Origin: Ptychodera flava
Taxonomy: Eukaryota > Hemichordata > Enteropneusta > Ptychoderidae
Assembly (NCBI RefSeq): GCF_041260155.1
Contig: NC_091944.1
Coordinates: forward strand, 19,001,272 to 19,065,271
DNA length: 64,000 bases
Direction of reading: 5' to 3'
Within the stretch, counting starts at the first letter, position 1. Each line of letters begins with the position of its first letter. Both the position numbers and the translations under genes were made by a program. Shown in pieces: positions 1 to 12,100 of this stretch. The notes beneath the pieces were generated by a model. The model ran no database searches. It was not told the DNA's origin and was given only the letters and a program-made list of their open reading frames with translations.

Positions 1-643
1 CAGCATAATTCAAATTTCATATAAACACGTAGAATAAAAATGTACATTGAGAAAGTACCCCTTCTTTCTCTACTAACGTTTAAGAATTATAAAATTGCAC
101 AAAAAATCAAAAAGGCAGTTAAAATTTGTATATCTGCTCTACTAGGTACTATTATTACATTCATTGTCAGAGATTCAGGTAAATAGACTGATGCCCATGG
201 ACACATGAGCTGTGAATTTGATAAACACAGTGGTATACGACAAAAGTGTATATTACAAAGATATCCTGTGATTTGTGAAAATGTAGTCACAAAAAAGAAA
301 CGTGATAAATGTGTGCCATTTCATGTGTTATTTAACACATTCAGCAATTCTTAATAAATAGCGAATTTGTGTAGTAATCTTTAGCATTTCAATTGATCGA
401 TTCGTAGTTCAAAAATTCACGAGAAATTGTCACAAAAATGGCAATGGAAAATGTACACCACAAATTAACTTGTTTCAACCCACCACACAAAACGGTGTTC
501 TTTGATTGTCTTTTGCTACACAGTGACAGATATTTATTTTGTATAATATATTGTTATGATGTGAGTATCTATAATGATTACAACTGCCTGCCAAATGTAA
601 ACTGCATCACAGCTCCTCATTGGACATACAGCCTCCTCAATGT

Positions 644-736
644 TTAACCTGTTCACCCCCAATTCCCTGTAAGCAGGTCCACAATGATCATTGTTAACAA
701 TGGGTTTGGGCCAAACCATGGCGGTGAAAGGGTTAA
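644..736 (-). mobile_element. Family B short MITE, TTAA-flanked (copy 1)
   Basis: A 93-bp element: TTAACCTGTTCACCCCC at one end and GCGGTGAAAGGGTTAA at the other. It is inverted relative to the copies at 45359 and 47395. Confidence 0.75.
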
Positions 737-1141
737 GCCAAGTGGCATGCCTGTGTTAACTATATGCGGAAAAAAAATTAAATTGGCGAATTTCACAAAA
801 AAAATGTGAAAACTTTAGACACTTAACCCTTTGAGTATCAAAATCGATTTTTCTCACCTTAAGAAAATATCCTCCACTTAATTTTTTTCAGATTTTTGTT
901 AAAATTTTGTTAACCAACTGTAGCCAATGAAATGTGATGTCCATTTGGTCCAAAATTATCAAAAAATTACAGAAAAATTCATGAGTTGATAAAATGTTGC
1001 ACTAAAATTTTGGCGGGGAAAAAATTACAGTGCTCAAAGGGTTAATGAGCTTCAAAATGAGCCCCAACAAGTGGTAGACCAAAAAGGTATTGTCAAAGTT
1101 TGAGTTTCCAATATCTGTCCCCAAGGTGCATTCAACCTTAA
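737..1141. mobile_element. Family D remnant split by a family-A MITE
   Basis: Bases 737-822 match the family-D middle (CCTGTGTTAACT block). Bases 1046-1141 match its right end, finishing AAGGTGCATTCAACCTTAA. Family A sits between them. Confidence 0.6.
823..1045. mobile_element. Family A MITE, piggyBac-like (copy 1)
   Basis: Begins TTAACCCTTTGAG and ends CTCAAAGGGTTAA. The TTAA ends plus CCC...GGG termini match piggyBac-type elements. The interior shares the CCAATGAAATGTGAT and CATTTGGTCCAAAAT blocks with the other copies. It has no ORF and splits a family-D element. Confidence 0.8.
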
Positions 1142-2274
1142 AGTGATACTACATCAGCTGCATGAAAAACAAGGATCTGTGACAGAGTCTACAGACAGGT
1201 TTTAATCTTACCGTATTTGATACTGTAAGAGAGTATTTCTCTCAAAAAATTAAAAAGTTGAAAGTGCAAAAATGTGAAGAAATCACAATTTGAACTTTTT
1301 GCAATGAGGTCACGGTAACACTTCTAGGGAAAGACGTATTTACTGTACGTGAACCTAAAATGACTTCAAATGAACTAAAACAATAATAAGGCACATACTG
1401 TTAATATTCACAACATGAACTAATGAGAATGAAGAATATGGGTTGATGACAGAATTCCGTCATCAATATGCGAAAGTGAATATTTGTCTGAAAATTATGA
1501 CAAGACTTTCGGAAATTAATCTCACTAGAACTGTGAAAATTGTATACTGATATCACGGATGTTTCTGAATGAAACTATAAAAATATATGCCAGAGGATAC
1601 ATCAACAAGTGACAGTAATAAAGACAGGATATAGGAGTGCAAAGAAATAATTTGTCAGAATTTCGGTCAGCAGCTGTAAAATATTGCATGCATGTTGCTA
1701 TATTTAGTAACAAAGCTACGACTGCGATCAGTGCTATTCTATGAGAAAAATGTTCCTAACATATTTGATATGACTCATCAAGATGAGCTGGTAAGATTGA
1801 AATATTTGAGAAAAATTTGCATCAGGCAACGGACAGGGGCTAAATTCCCTTCCACTTAAGTATGAACTTTTCTTTGTCATGTGTTTGCTTCCATTATTTA
1901 CATCACCAAATAAAGTCGCGCAAGAAAAGCTAAATGCAAAACACTGTCGTAACTTACCTTGTTTTGAAAAAAACATTCCTTTAAACCATCAAATCATTTA
2001 TCTCGAGATTTGAAACTTTGCGATTTGACACTATTGCATCTATTAAATATTTGAAGGTTTCCAAATCAAGCGAAAAAAAATTCACATGGCCTTTTATAAT
2101 ATATACATCTCTTGTTGCCAAAAAAAATACATCCCTGACTGCGAATTTGGTACTTTCTACATGCAATGAATTAATATTAGTGCCAAAAGTGACTCGGCAT
2201 TGTGGCATGTTTGTAACATATGTGGTAATGAGCTGAATGTAAATTATCACAATTTCTGAGCAAATAAACTACAT

Positions 2275-2560
2275 TTAAAGGGACACTAGCTGTAATATTT
2301 GATGACATAATTATTACTTCTGTTTCGATAGAAAAGGAAGTTTCTTCCTCTTCTTTAACAGGAATGTTGACTTAACAAGTATAAGCCTTGCCAACACAAT
2401 ATATTTGTACAATATGCACTATTATTGTTGAAACACATCTACCCATGAATTCTAGCCAAGGATAAAATTCAGTTGTCAACAGTAACATAGACTATTGCAC
2501 AAAAACAAGCCAAGTTGATCAGTAGATATGTCAACATAATCCTGGGATTTGAATGGGTAA
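2275..2560. mobile_element. Family E palindromic MITE (degraded copy)
   Basis: Starts TTAAAGGGACACTAGCTGTAA and keeps the ATTATTGTTGA and CATGAATTCTAG blocks. The right end is lost. Confidence 0.45.
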
Positions 2561-2602
2561 CTCTATTTCACTGAAACATGTTGAAATACCATATATTTGC
2601 TT

Positions 2603-2954
2603 TTAAGGTAGTATGCACCTCGAAATTGAAAGTCTAAAAATTTTGCTCAAACTCTCCTCAGGAAATTTTCAACAATTCTCTTTCAAAATCAAGAATAAAC
2701 ATTAGGGGTCATCATGCAATTTTTGGTACTATGGAAACAAATTACCTTAAATTTTACTGATAATTGCAATTCAAGATGGCTACCATACTTATATTAACTC
2801 TTTGGGAAAGATTACATTTTCAATTATCACCAAATTAAGGCTGGTAAAACCTTTAGTTACTTCATGAACTTCAAAATGAACCTCACAAGTGGTAGATAAA
2901 AAATATTGTAAAAGCTTGTCCAAATATCTGTCCCTGAGGTGCATTCTACCTTAA
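2603..2954. mobile_element. Family D MITE, TTAA-flanked (copy 1)
   Basis: TTAAGGTAGTATGCACCTC at the left and GAGGTGCATTCTACCTTAA at the right, about 350 bp. The purine-rich terminus with TTAA resembles Kolobok more than piggyBac; this is inference. Confidence 0.7.
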
Positions 2955-3212
2955 TGTAGCATGTGTGTCAGAAGTGCATTGTAACCCTTGGCAACTGATT
3001 TCAAGTCTGGCCAAGAATTCAATTGTTAGCATTTATATTGCACATAATAGATATACATGTACATACTGTGTTGACAAGCCTAATACTGGGTATTTCTACA
3101 TAGATGTCCATTAAAGTGTGGTTTTGACACAAGTATTACAATCAAGTTATAACGGCTTCAGTGGATTAATACAAAGCAGACATGTATATTCAATAGTCTC
3201 CTTGTTAAGCTG

Positions 3213-3218
3213 TTTATT
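3213..3218 (-). terminator. Candidate polyadenylation signal of the FAM8A1-like gene
   Basis: TTTATT on the plus strand reads AATAAA on the minus strand about 170 nt after the FAM8A1 stop codon. It is a plausible cleavage signal. The hexamer alone is weak evidence in AT-rich DNA. Confidence 0.35.
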
Positions 3219-3388
3219 TTTCTTATAATTTTATAGCATTCTGCTTTAAAAAATGCACAAATAACCCTTTTGTTTTTCAGGAGCAATAGCTATGCCTTAC
3301 TACACTCAACATAACCTCATGAATTTTTGTCTAATACCACTGACAGACTAGCATAATAACTACCAAATACATCTAAGTGTTCTCTCTC

Positions 3389-6300
3389 TCATCTTCTTAT
3401 GTTTTGAGGACCATATCTCTGATACCTCGGTCCTGAAACCACCAAGGTTCCTGCGATGATGTCGTACGCACCACGATTGTGTTGATAAAATAAAATTGTC
3501 AGGTAGACCGGGAAAAAGAACGCCATGGAAAAGTTTTTGATGAGAGACCTTGCCATTGCACTGAAAGTGGAAATGGAAAAAAAACAGTTATAAATTTGAT
3601 CCTGACTTCTCAATTATGGGGACGACTGATTGAGAAAATAATTGTTAAATGTTATTGATAAATATGGACTGCTCTCTATGAAAACAGGTGTAGCAGAACT
3701 TGTCTTGTAAGGACATAGTTTGGAATGTGTGAAATGTGTCCTTGGTAGATGGGTAAACTTCTAGTTTACTTTTGCAAAAAATTTCTCCTTAATAGAAAGC
3801 TTTGCTGATTAAAAAGGTATCTGCAAGGGCAGGTTTTTTTTTTGTTTTTGTTTTTTTTTTTTTATATATTGGCCATCAAGCGCCCTCTATGTTGAAATGT
3901 TGCAATTTCAAATAATTTCCATAGTAAGTCACTTACTTCCATACACCAATGTCCTCTCCGCTGAAAACCAGGACTTTGCCTTCTCCCAAATCTAATACCC
4001 GGTCACTTGCTACAACGCGAAGACCAAGGATATATTTGCCGGGTGTTGCCCCACCAAAGTACCTCACTCCTCTCCTGAGGAAAAATGTCTGCAAGTTTGG
4101 AACAACAGAATAAAGTGCATGAACAGATTTATTAGAACAATACCCTTCAACAGATTAAATTGAAGGATAGCGGTATTCAGTTCACAATTCTTCAATAATT
4201 TTTAAGTTCAATCTATTGCTTGTGCCTTTATAAATTTCAGGGTCAAATCACACTCAAAGTTACTTAGAAAGCAATGACTATCCAAAGGTCTTTTTGAGGT
4301 CCATAATACCATTTTCCAGATATCACTTTAAAATATACATGGGTCTATAACATTTTACATCCCATTTTTACAGTAGGTTATTGATCATTACGTGAGTTTT
4401 GAAATTTGTGGCTTGCTAATCAATTATCCAGGAATTTCCAGGACACAATGTCAATTTCATTTTCAAGGACTTTTCGATGATTTTCCAGGATGTTTGAAAT
4501 TCAGAGACTTTCAAAGTGCATAAGGACCCTGTATAATATTCCAGCTCCTCTTCTCAATGAATGCAAAGGCAGGTGAAAAGTAATCATTAGGGGCAGTTTC
4601 AACTTTTGCTGAAACTTTCCTTGAGCAAACTTTCACCCATTTTCTTCCAAATCAACATACAAATCAGGGGTCACTGGCCAAACAAATTTTGTTACCAGAG
4701 AAACAAAGTACCCAATATTTACTGATATTTGAAACAACAAATGACCGGTTTTCACAAAACTAAGTTGCTGAAAATTTTATTTACTCCATAAGCTTCAAAA
4801 TGAGCCCCAACAAGTGGTAGGCAATAAAATATTGTAAAAGTTTGAGCGTCCTTAATGCCGAAGAGAAAAATATAGAACTTCCTGTAATTACAGGGTACAA
4901 TACCTGTTTGTGGACCTAAGAATTATGTTTAAATGTACAAGCTACTGTACATCACGAAAAGACGGTTTTTTCTAGTTCCTTGAGCTGTGAAAAACTCTCT
5001 TTGGAGTGGTAGTCACTAGTCTAACAAAGACACTGTTCAAAGTATGAACTGGAAAATTGTTACGACTGAAGGCAATCACTTACTTCATAGAGACAAACAC
5101 CAATTCTGTAGACCAAGGCCATGAACAACATCTGCTGCAAGTCATCTACCGTGGCCTCTTCATCAAACTCTTCAAGTAAAAATTTCATTGTGAAGTCTGT
5201 TTGATCTCTGTGAATGTGTTATAAAAATGGAAGAAATGAGCATAAGATAATCATGGTTATTAGATTTATCAATATACCATGTGCAGTCTACACTATAATT
5301 ATTATTAAACACTAATTGGTATCCACAACAGCGATGACTCTTGTTCTGAATAAATAATCTGTAAAATTTGACAATTGTCTCTCTGTCTCTCTGCATAAAT
5401 GGCTCTAATCTATACATGAGTGAAAATTCAAGTTGACCACACTTTGCGCATTCTGTTCCAATATGTGAGATTACACACTTCAATTTCAAAATTTTCAACG
5501 GAGCATCAGAATTGACATTTGAAATCATAGAAACATACGAATGATAATATTACACAAATACATGTACCAGAACTGTGTATTTCCCATCTAGGTGTTCTCT
5601 ATGACAAAAGCAATGTGTTGAATGATAATTTGACACTTTGGTCTTTTGCTCACTGCATTTCAGGAACACTGCTAAAGATAAAGTCAAACTGTGTACAGTG
5701 GTCACCGAAGGGACCAAGAAAAAGTGATCACTATATGGAAGTGGTCTTTCTAGAGAGGGTGGGTGTGGCGTTACTTTCAGTGTACGTGGTGTGCTGAGTG
5801 GTGAATGTAGGAGAAGATGATTGTAATAATAAAATTTGATGATGTTAAATGTCTGAAACAATTGTGATGCAGGAATAAAGTCAGTTTTAACTTCAGTCTA
5901 AGCATTTTGTGACAGGTAATTTAGAATCAGATATAAACTGCATGAACTTTGAGAAATTACCATAACATGTGGCCACTGATCATGTATTAGAGGTGGCTGT
6001 TCTGTAGAGGGCATTCACTATGTATATATGTATCCACTATTATACTATGCATAATGTTATGTAACACACCTCGTCCGCAGTCTGTGTTCTAATTCGCCAA
6101 TTGACAGTCACGTGGGATGCGTTCTTTTTGTGCTGATCCACGTAAACGACGTCATCAGGCATCATTTGTCGGAACTGTTGCCTGCCAGGCATCAGTTCCG
6201 AAAAATGATGCCCGCTGACGTCAAAAAAACATTGGCGCATGCGCGAACTGGAATGTAAACAAAGATGCCGTCTGCGGACGAGCGAAACGATAGTCGAGAA

Positions 6301-8867
6301 ATTTCTCGGTTTATCCTACTTTCTGAAGAAGAACTGAATGCTCTGGTTTCAAACAAGGACTCGAAACGAACGAAGACGATAATCAAAGGTGCATTGAACG
6401 TTTTGCAGAAGTATTGCGACCCTGTCGGCAAAAACTTTTTCTTGCTGAACCACTCCAACATATTACATCATATAGCTTACATGCGACAACTTTTGTGTAT
6501 GGTACGTTCTTATGTATGACTACGGATGAGGTGTGTTACAAAAAACATATTGACTGGCCATGAGGGCAACAGCATACGTCTTTCAACCCCTCGGGCCTGT
6601 GAGTCACCCCCAAAAACAGACTGTTTCCCTCGGCCTACCGCCTCGGGAAACAGTCTGTTTTTGGGGGTGACTCACAGTCCCTCGGGGTACAGACGTATGC
6701 TGTTGCCCTCATGGCCAGTCAATATGTGTATAATGTTATGGGCCTGCCACAAGGTGACCACTATAAAGAGGTGACCGCTCTGTAAGGGAGCCCAGTCAGA
6801 CAGGTCGGACTGTATCAACAAAATACATTTAAGCCACTTTTTCCTGTGTTGACATTGATAATGATCAACTCACCCAAGGGCATCTGTATATTCCATAATG
6901 AATAACGTGATCAAGACTTTGATGGTAAAGAGAATGACAAAATCTATAAACTCAGCAGCCACTCTTCTGTACACTGACGGTATGTTGTATTCCTTCCCTA
7001 CAAAGAAACAGATCACAGTGGAAACTCTCTCAATTCGTACAAACAGAGAGTGAGAGCAGGTCAGATGACAATCAAAACAGTGAATAAGTGAAAAAGTGAC
7101 TTGGTACTGTTCATTGTAAATCTAAATGTAATTTTTTGTCAAACCTTGCATTCACTCACATGTCAGTGGTGGTGACTCAGGTATCATGGAACTTTTGCAG
7201 GTCAAAGAGCATGTTTTCTATGCAAATGATATGACCTAAATAGATATCTGTACATTCCCATTTGACCATATGCTTCCTTTTAGTAAACATTTTTAGACCA
7301 ATTAGCTGGCACCATGAACTGGGGCAAACTTTCTGCTACTCCAACCATACTGAGGCTTTTATGAAATGATATGTAACTGGTGTTTTGGGGATGTGTTTCG
7401 TGAGTTCATATGTTTAGATGTCGTCTTTACCTGGAGACTCATCATTTTCATTGTCTATTTTGGGGATAAATGTGGTAGCGCAGATTAAATTTATTTTGAA
7501 CATACTTCATCTGAGTGTAGTGAAAAATGCACGAGTCACCAATGTAAAGGTCATATCTATATTTGGTGACAAATTATGGTCATTTAGAGTTCCATGGCTG
7601 ACAGAAACCTATAATGTAATCGCAATGCACAAGGTAAGAACAGGTACACAAAACAAAAGAAATTGTACTGTTTCATTGGCACAATGTTAACTTTGACCTT
7701 CCGCTGGGCAATGCCTTACATGTAGTTGTAGGTCTAATGTCTATCCCACTAAAATCAAATTTGGGGTCGTTTCTTTGTTTAAACCAATAATATCAGTTAG
7801 GTTGGTCTTGTCATCCACTCTGTACATCCAGGGTTTTCTCTCAACTGCGCGATTGCGCAAATTGCGCATTTCGAGCCATTGTCTGCCCTGGAAAAGTTAC
7901 TGATAGCACAGACATCGCGCACAAAACAAAGCAAGCAAAGATGTCCCCATGTATGAAGGTGATGCAAGTGCATAGTGTAGTGACCTGTGAATTTGCTGTT
8001 GTTTCTAGTCATGCTCCCTCGGAAAAGCCCCTCCCAACCCCAACCAACTCTTTTCTGTGTAGGGTATATCATGTTGTTCTTTATGATAACCCTTATACTA
8101 ATCCTATTAAACTCTAAACCTCTACATGGCGGATTTGATGTGTTTTCATAAGGAAAGTCCTCCACATAAACCAATTTCATGGTATGGGGACCTAATGAAA
8201 GTCTTACCACCTACATGTACTGATGCATTTTTTTACATTGAGGTAGAACTAGAAGAGAGAATGACAGTGGTTTGTGTTTTCCTGGCATTTTTTACTGTCC
8301 TTCATGTCAGTCATTTTGAATCTCAAATATCAGTCTCATTGCGAAAAGTCTTTCCCCCCTTATGGCCTACCCCCTCCTTGTAATGGTAACAAAACACGTA
8401 CCTTGAAGAGGACTTGTTTGAGTTGCTTCTTGTCTTTGTTGCCTCTGCCCAGCAGATGGAGTGCCAGCGACTCCTGGCGTTGGCGATGCGGTACCGTTTA
8501 TGTTTGTCTGTGGAGGGATAGAACCGTTTGGCATTGTCGCAGAGGAAAAATGCTGTCCGAATTGTGTACTCAACGACGGGAAAGCCATCATGTTGAAGGG
8601 ATTGTACTGCGCTGTTGCGGCCGACCACATTGCGTAGTGCATTCGGTACTGCCACAACCACTGCGAGACAGCTTCTGTGTACTCCCTTGAACTTGGACGA
8701 GTTTGCACAGAACCCGTGCTTGAGTTCCCTTCATTTCCGGTAAAGTAGTTCCCTCCCTGATATGGATAGTTCGAATACATGTTTTGGCGATCAGAATCAT
8801 CTTTATCCCCGCTGTCAGAACTGTTTCCCTTCCGTCTGTGACGGACCTCATCCCTGGTGTCGTCCAT
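3389..8867 (-). CDS. FAM8A1: FAM8A1-like RDD-domain ER membrane protein (five exons)
   Basis: Exons on the minus strand: 8867-8402, 6997-6874, 5207-5084, 4088-3937 and 3560-3389. Every junction is GT-AG and the phases close to 1038 nt, or 345 aa (human FAM8A1 is about 413 aa). The start is fixed by an in-frame TGA at 8876-8874 just upstream, and the context is good (AAG-ATG-G). Residues 1-155 are polar and low-complexity, with an aromatic patch around 82-103 (SQWLWQYRMHYAMWS). The RDD domain follows: YRRVAAEFIDF at 165-175, then the hallmark TPGKYILGLRVV at 253-264. Hydrophobic segments lie near 172-190, 220-237 and 295-313. In mammals FAM8A1 is a cofactor of the HRD1 ubiquitin ligase in ER-associated degradation; that role is carried over here by homology. 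The gene is divergent from the BTB-kelch-like gene. Its introns are full of MITEs, and intron 2 holds a TIR element with its own promoter-like exon. Confidence 0.93.
4600..4870. mobile_element. Family D remnant in FAM8A1 intron 3
   Basis: Contains the CAAATCAGGGGTCA, AAGCTTCAAAATGAGCCCC and CAACAAGTGGTAG blocks typical of the family. Both termini are eroded. Confidence 0.6.
6060..6540. mobile_element. TIR element in FAM8A1 intron 2 carrying a promoter-like region and an open exon
   Basis: The left end TGTAACACACCTCGTCCGCAG (6060-6080) is matched in reverse at 6520-6540 (2 mismatches in 21). Inside are a full CRE (TGACGTCA, 6216-6223) and an NRF1 palindrome (GCGCATGCGC, 6235-6244), followed by an ATG-initiated exon. 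The 10-mer ATAATGTTAT occurs at 6051-6060 and again at 6730-6739, so the true insertion unit may also include the adjoining hairpin. Confidence 0.7.
6265..6501 (+). pseudogene. 79-codon open exon inside TIR element, possibly a DUF3504/Crypton-type N-terminus
   Basis: The ATG at 6265 follows the NRF1 site. The frame is open for 79 codons to a phase-0 GTACGT donor at 6502. The peptide has the pattern S-E-E-E-L-N-A-L...K-D-S-K-R-T-K...A-L-N-V-L-Q-K-Y at 20-50. From memory this is the pattern at the start of domesticated tyrosine-recombinase (DUF3504, ZMYM/QRICH1-like) proteins. No downstream exon is found before FAM8A1 exon 2 territory, so it is either a dead first exon or a captured one. The family call is tentative. 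Confidence 0.45.
6546..6726. mobile_element. 180-bp near-perfect hairpin MITE
   Basis: Arms of about 85 bp (from CATATTGACTGGCCATGAGG to its reverse complement ending 6726) meet with almost no loop near 6636-6642. Arms include CAACAGCATACGTCT and CCCCCAAAAACAGACTG. It abuts the 6060-6540 element. Confidence 0.75.
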
Positions 8868-9101
8868 CTTGTATCACGTGACCAAGGTCGTCGAGCTTGG
8901 GTGACCTGTTTTGACCTTTGAACGTGTTCACGTGACTCAAATTTACAATTTCATAATTTCAGCGAAGCTCAGCGCTGCAGCGTCCGGTACGTCCGCAGTT
9001 AAGGATGCGGCGTTTTTCAGGAGCGACATCGCTACTGCCCGTTCTGATTTGCCTGTAGCGAGGAACAGGTTATCTGAACCATTTACATGTGAAGACAACA
9101 A
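8868..9101. promoter_or_regulatory. Bidirectional promoter between FAM8A1-like and BTB-kelch-like genes
   Basis: Only 234 bp separate the two divergent start codons, so promoters and 5' UTRs of both genes must fit here, or share it unless there are undetected upstream exons. It contains two perfect TCACGTGA palindromes (8874-8881 and 8928-8935), the core bound by USF, MITF and TFE-type bHLH-zip factors. Between them lies TGACCT-N4-TGACCT (8902-8917), a DR4 direct repeat of nuclear-receptor half-sites on the opposite strand. No TATA box is obvious. The first E-box overlaps the in-frame stop just ahead of the FAM8A1 ATG. The motifs are visible; binding is inferred. Confidence 0.75.
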
Positions 9102-12100
9102 ATGGCTTTCCTTCGCCGATTGTTTGGCTATGGACATAACGGAAATGAAGATGAACGCGAGAAACATGAGAAATCAGTGAGTTTGAAGTTGACTTGTCAA
9201 TTCTGCTTGACCGTGATACGCGTGACATGACGTATATATATTGACCATTTTCGTGTCCTCATTACCTCCTCAGTTTATACACATTTAAAACACCACTTCG
9301 AGCAAAGGTCACCGTGATTTTTGCTAATCTACAAAAAGAGATAAGGGCCAATCCGCATCAGTCGTATTTTGTACATACAATTACAAAACCATGGGGGCCT
9401 CAGTCTCCGATGATGAAGTTAGGCTGTATTGAATTTTGCAGCGCATTTGTATAGTAAGACTGTATTGAATTTTACAGCGCATGTTATAGTTAGGCTGTAT
9501 TAAATTTTGCAGCGCATACTTTGTTCTTTTCTGCAAATACTATTAACAACAACAACAAATTTTAATAGCGCTGTTCACGGTTACAGGTTTGTTACTAAAT
9601 ATAGCTGTACGCGCGCGACATCGCACACGCAGCTTGAAATGCGGACAAATTTTATCAATGTTGCATACATGGCCGTTTTTGCAGCTAGTACTCAGAGTCG
9701 TTAATATGTTTTTTAGTATTCATTGTTACACTAGCAGTCACCCACTGAGATGTATTTTCGTCGTTCTTGCATGCGTAATTTTCAAAAGCGTTATCTGAAA
9801 GTGCGGACAAATATTTATTTTTGCATATTAATAAGAGAACAGTGACGTAAACTGTGAACGGCCCTATACTGAGTCCAAATATATTTTTTTTTTATTCATT
9901 TTTAAATATTTAATCATCATCATCACCTTCATCATCATCGGAGACTGAGGCCCCTATGACAAAACGTTTACATTCGCTCTTTGCTAGACTGCAGGGCTTG
10001 TGAAGAGTACTTAATCTTTCTGACACTGCTGCGTCAATTACCACGCCATATCTCTGAGCACTCTAATTACCAGCCGTTCCGATTAAATATAGAATACAAA
10101 AATGTGCATAAAATTTGAAAACTAGGTGGAAAATGGAGGGCCCTGGCGTTGTATTTTGAAAACTGAGCGACATACTTTAGTGTGAAAAATATAATACATG
10201 TATGGCAGAGACGTGAAAAATAACACGACGAGCAATATGTACTGCTCTTATTGTCTTCTCATACATGCAAAATCATAAAACATGAATCATATGCATACCT
10301 ATGGTGAAACCTCAATAGTGTATTTGTATGAACAGCAATTCTGACTAACATCGATATGAGATCTTTGTCAAATTACCCTGATATTTCTGCAACATGCCGC
10401 AAAGGTTGCCTCACATTGATTGTGTAATTTGGTTTCATATACACATGCATAAATTTGATAAACTTGACTGATTCTGGCTTATTTAATCAATCAGTGAGCT
10501 CGGTAAGTTGGTCTGACCTTTGCATAATTGTTCTGTGACTGCCTGTGGTTGCCATGTTGAAAACAACATTAAAGAGACAAAATTTACAGAACAAATGTTG
10601 AAAAATATGCAAAGAAAAGGTTGGCATGTTTATCTGATGTTGCAAAACTGTAAGTCTTTGGCTGAGAATGGACAAGAAGGGTGTACTTCTAATTTATTTA
10701 AAATGTATGAGAGTTGTTTAGAAGTTCCAGATGTATCATAAGGATGTCTGGAAAAAGATTATAAGGCTGTTCGAATTTATGGTTTTCCTTGTCAAGATAT
10801 CTCCTTTGAGCGCCAATGTCAATTTTGGTCGCCTTTCTAAAATATAGCCCAGTCATTTTTTTCATATTTTTGGCCAAATTTTGATGAGAAACTGTAACCA
10901 ATGAAATGTGATCTCCATTTGGTCTAAAATTATCAAAAAATTCATAAAAATTCATAAAAAATTGGTAAAATGTTGCAGTAAAATTTTGGTGGGATAAATT
11001 TGCAGCACTCAAAGGGTTAAAGATGTCAGTACACCAGATAGATTATAGAGGGCCATTAGCTAGTAGTGACTTCTGATGATTGATTCACTGTTTTTGTCTT
11101 GTATGTCAACATTGCAAGTTCTTGTTCTACTCTGCAACCCATGTTGAAACACACACCATTAGGCCATTCAACACAGCATGCACATGTGAAAAGTGCACTG
11201 TTTTTGTTGACATAATTGTACAATGCATTCTATCATGTTCAGACTGAATTAAAAGCTAAATGCTGTGTGTCTCACATGCTGTAGGGAAAAGAACCACAAA
11301 CTATAGTTGACATAGGAAAGAAATAGTGAAAAAATCACAAAAAATTATACTTAAATCTTAAATCTGCGTATAGCTTACACTGGTATGGTTATCATATGTT
11401 TACACCTGTATTTTAAATTCTTTTTCTGCTTTCAGGAGTCTTTGAATGGTAGTCATAGCAATGACCCAACAAAAACTAGAGATGATAGAGAGGAGGAGGA
11501 TGAAGAAGAAGAAGATGACGATGACTTTCATGATCCAGAGCTAACATTGGAGACAGTCGGTCTGGCCAGCAATAACAGCAAATCAGAAAAGATTCCTTCA
11601 AAGGGAATCAGGGATATTGTAAAATCCACATTAATGCCATCATCGTCAAAGTCAAAATTAACAAAAATTGTATTTCAAGGCTCGAAAGGTGAGGAGCATT
11701 CTGAAGAGCCAGATCTGAACATTTACGTGGAAGATTTCCTGTTTGTAGTTCATCAGGACCTATTAGTGGAGAGGAGTGGCTATGTCAAGATGCTTCTCTC
11801 CAGTGGAATGCAGGACAGCAAGCAGATGGAATCCAAGGGAGAGCTCAGGTTTGATGATGTACCTCCAACAGCCAACGCCATGAAGATCATTCTGGATCAT
11901 TTATACGGCATGGAAGTTGTGATTCCGTCATCTGAGTATGAACAGGAAGACCTAATGGCAGCTTCTGATTTCCTGGAAGTATCACTGCCGACGAAACTTT
12001 TCACAAATATCATAACCCTGGAAAATTGGGATCACTACTTGGAGCTGTCCAAGATGTACAACTGGGAAAAACTGGAGGACCTGATCAATTTAGTTCTTGC

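Larger units (their letters stand above)
1..3212. other. Gene-free left edge, filled with MITE remnants
   Basis: No exon is supportable here. Contents: family B (644-736), a family-D remnant split by family A (about 737-1141), degraded family E (2275-2560, with fragments to about 3110) and a complete family D (2603-2954). Bases 1-640 and 1142-2270 show only AT-rich sequence. Confidence 0.6.

Noticed and set aside
7797-8210. 137-codon minus-strand frame in FAM8A1 intron 1
   Set aside because: Lies inside a supported intron, has no recognisable domain, and including it would break the exon phases.
8911-9180. 89-codon frame overlapping BTB-kelch exon 1
   Set aside because: A different frame from the exon that joins in phase to 11436; it has no homology and runs through the promoter.
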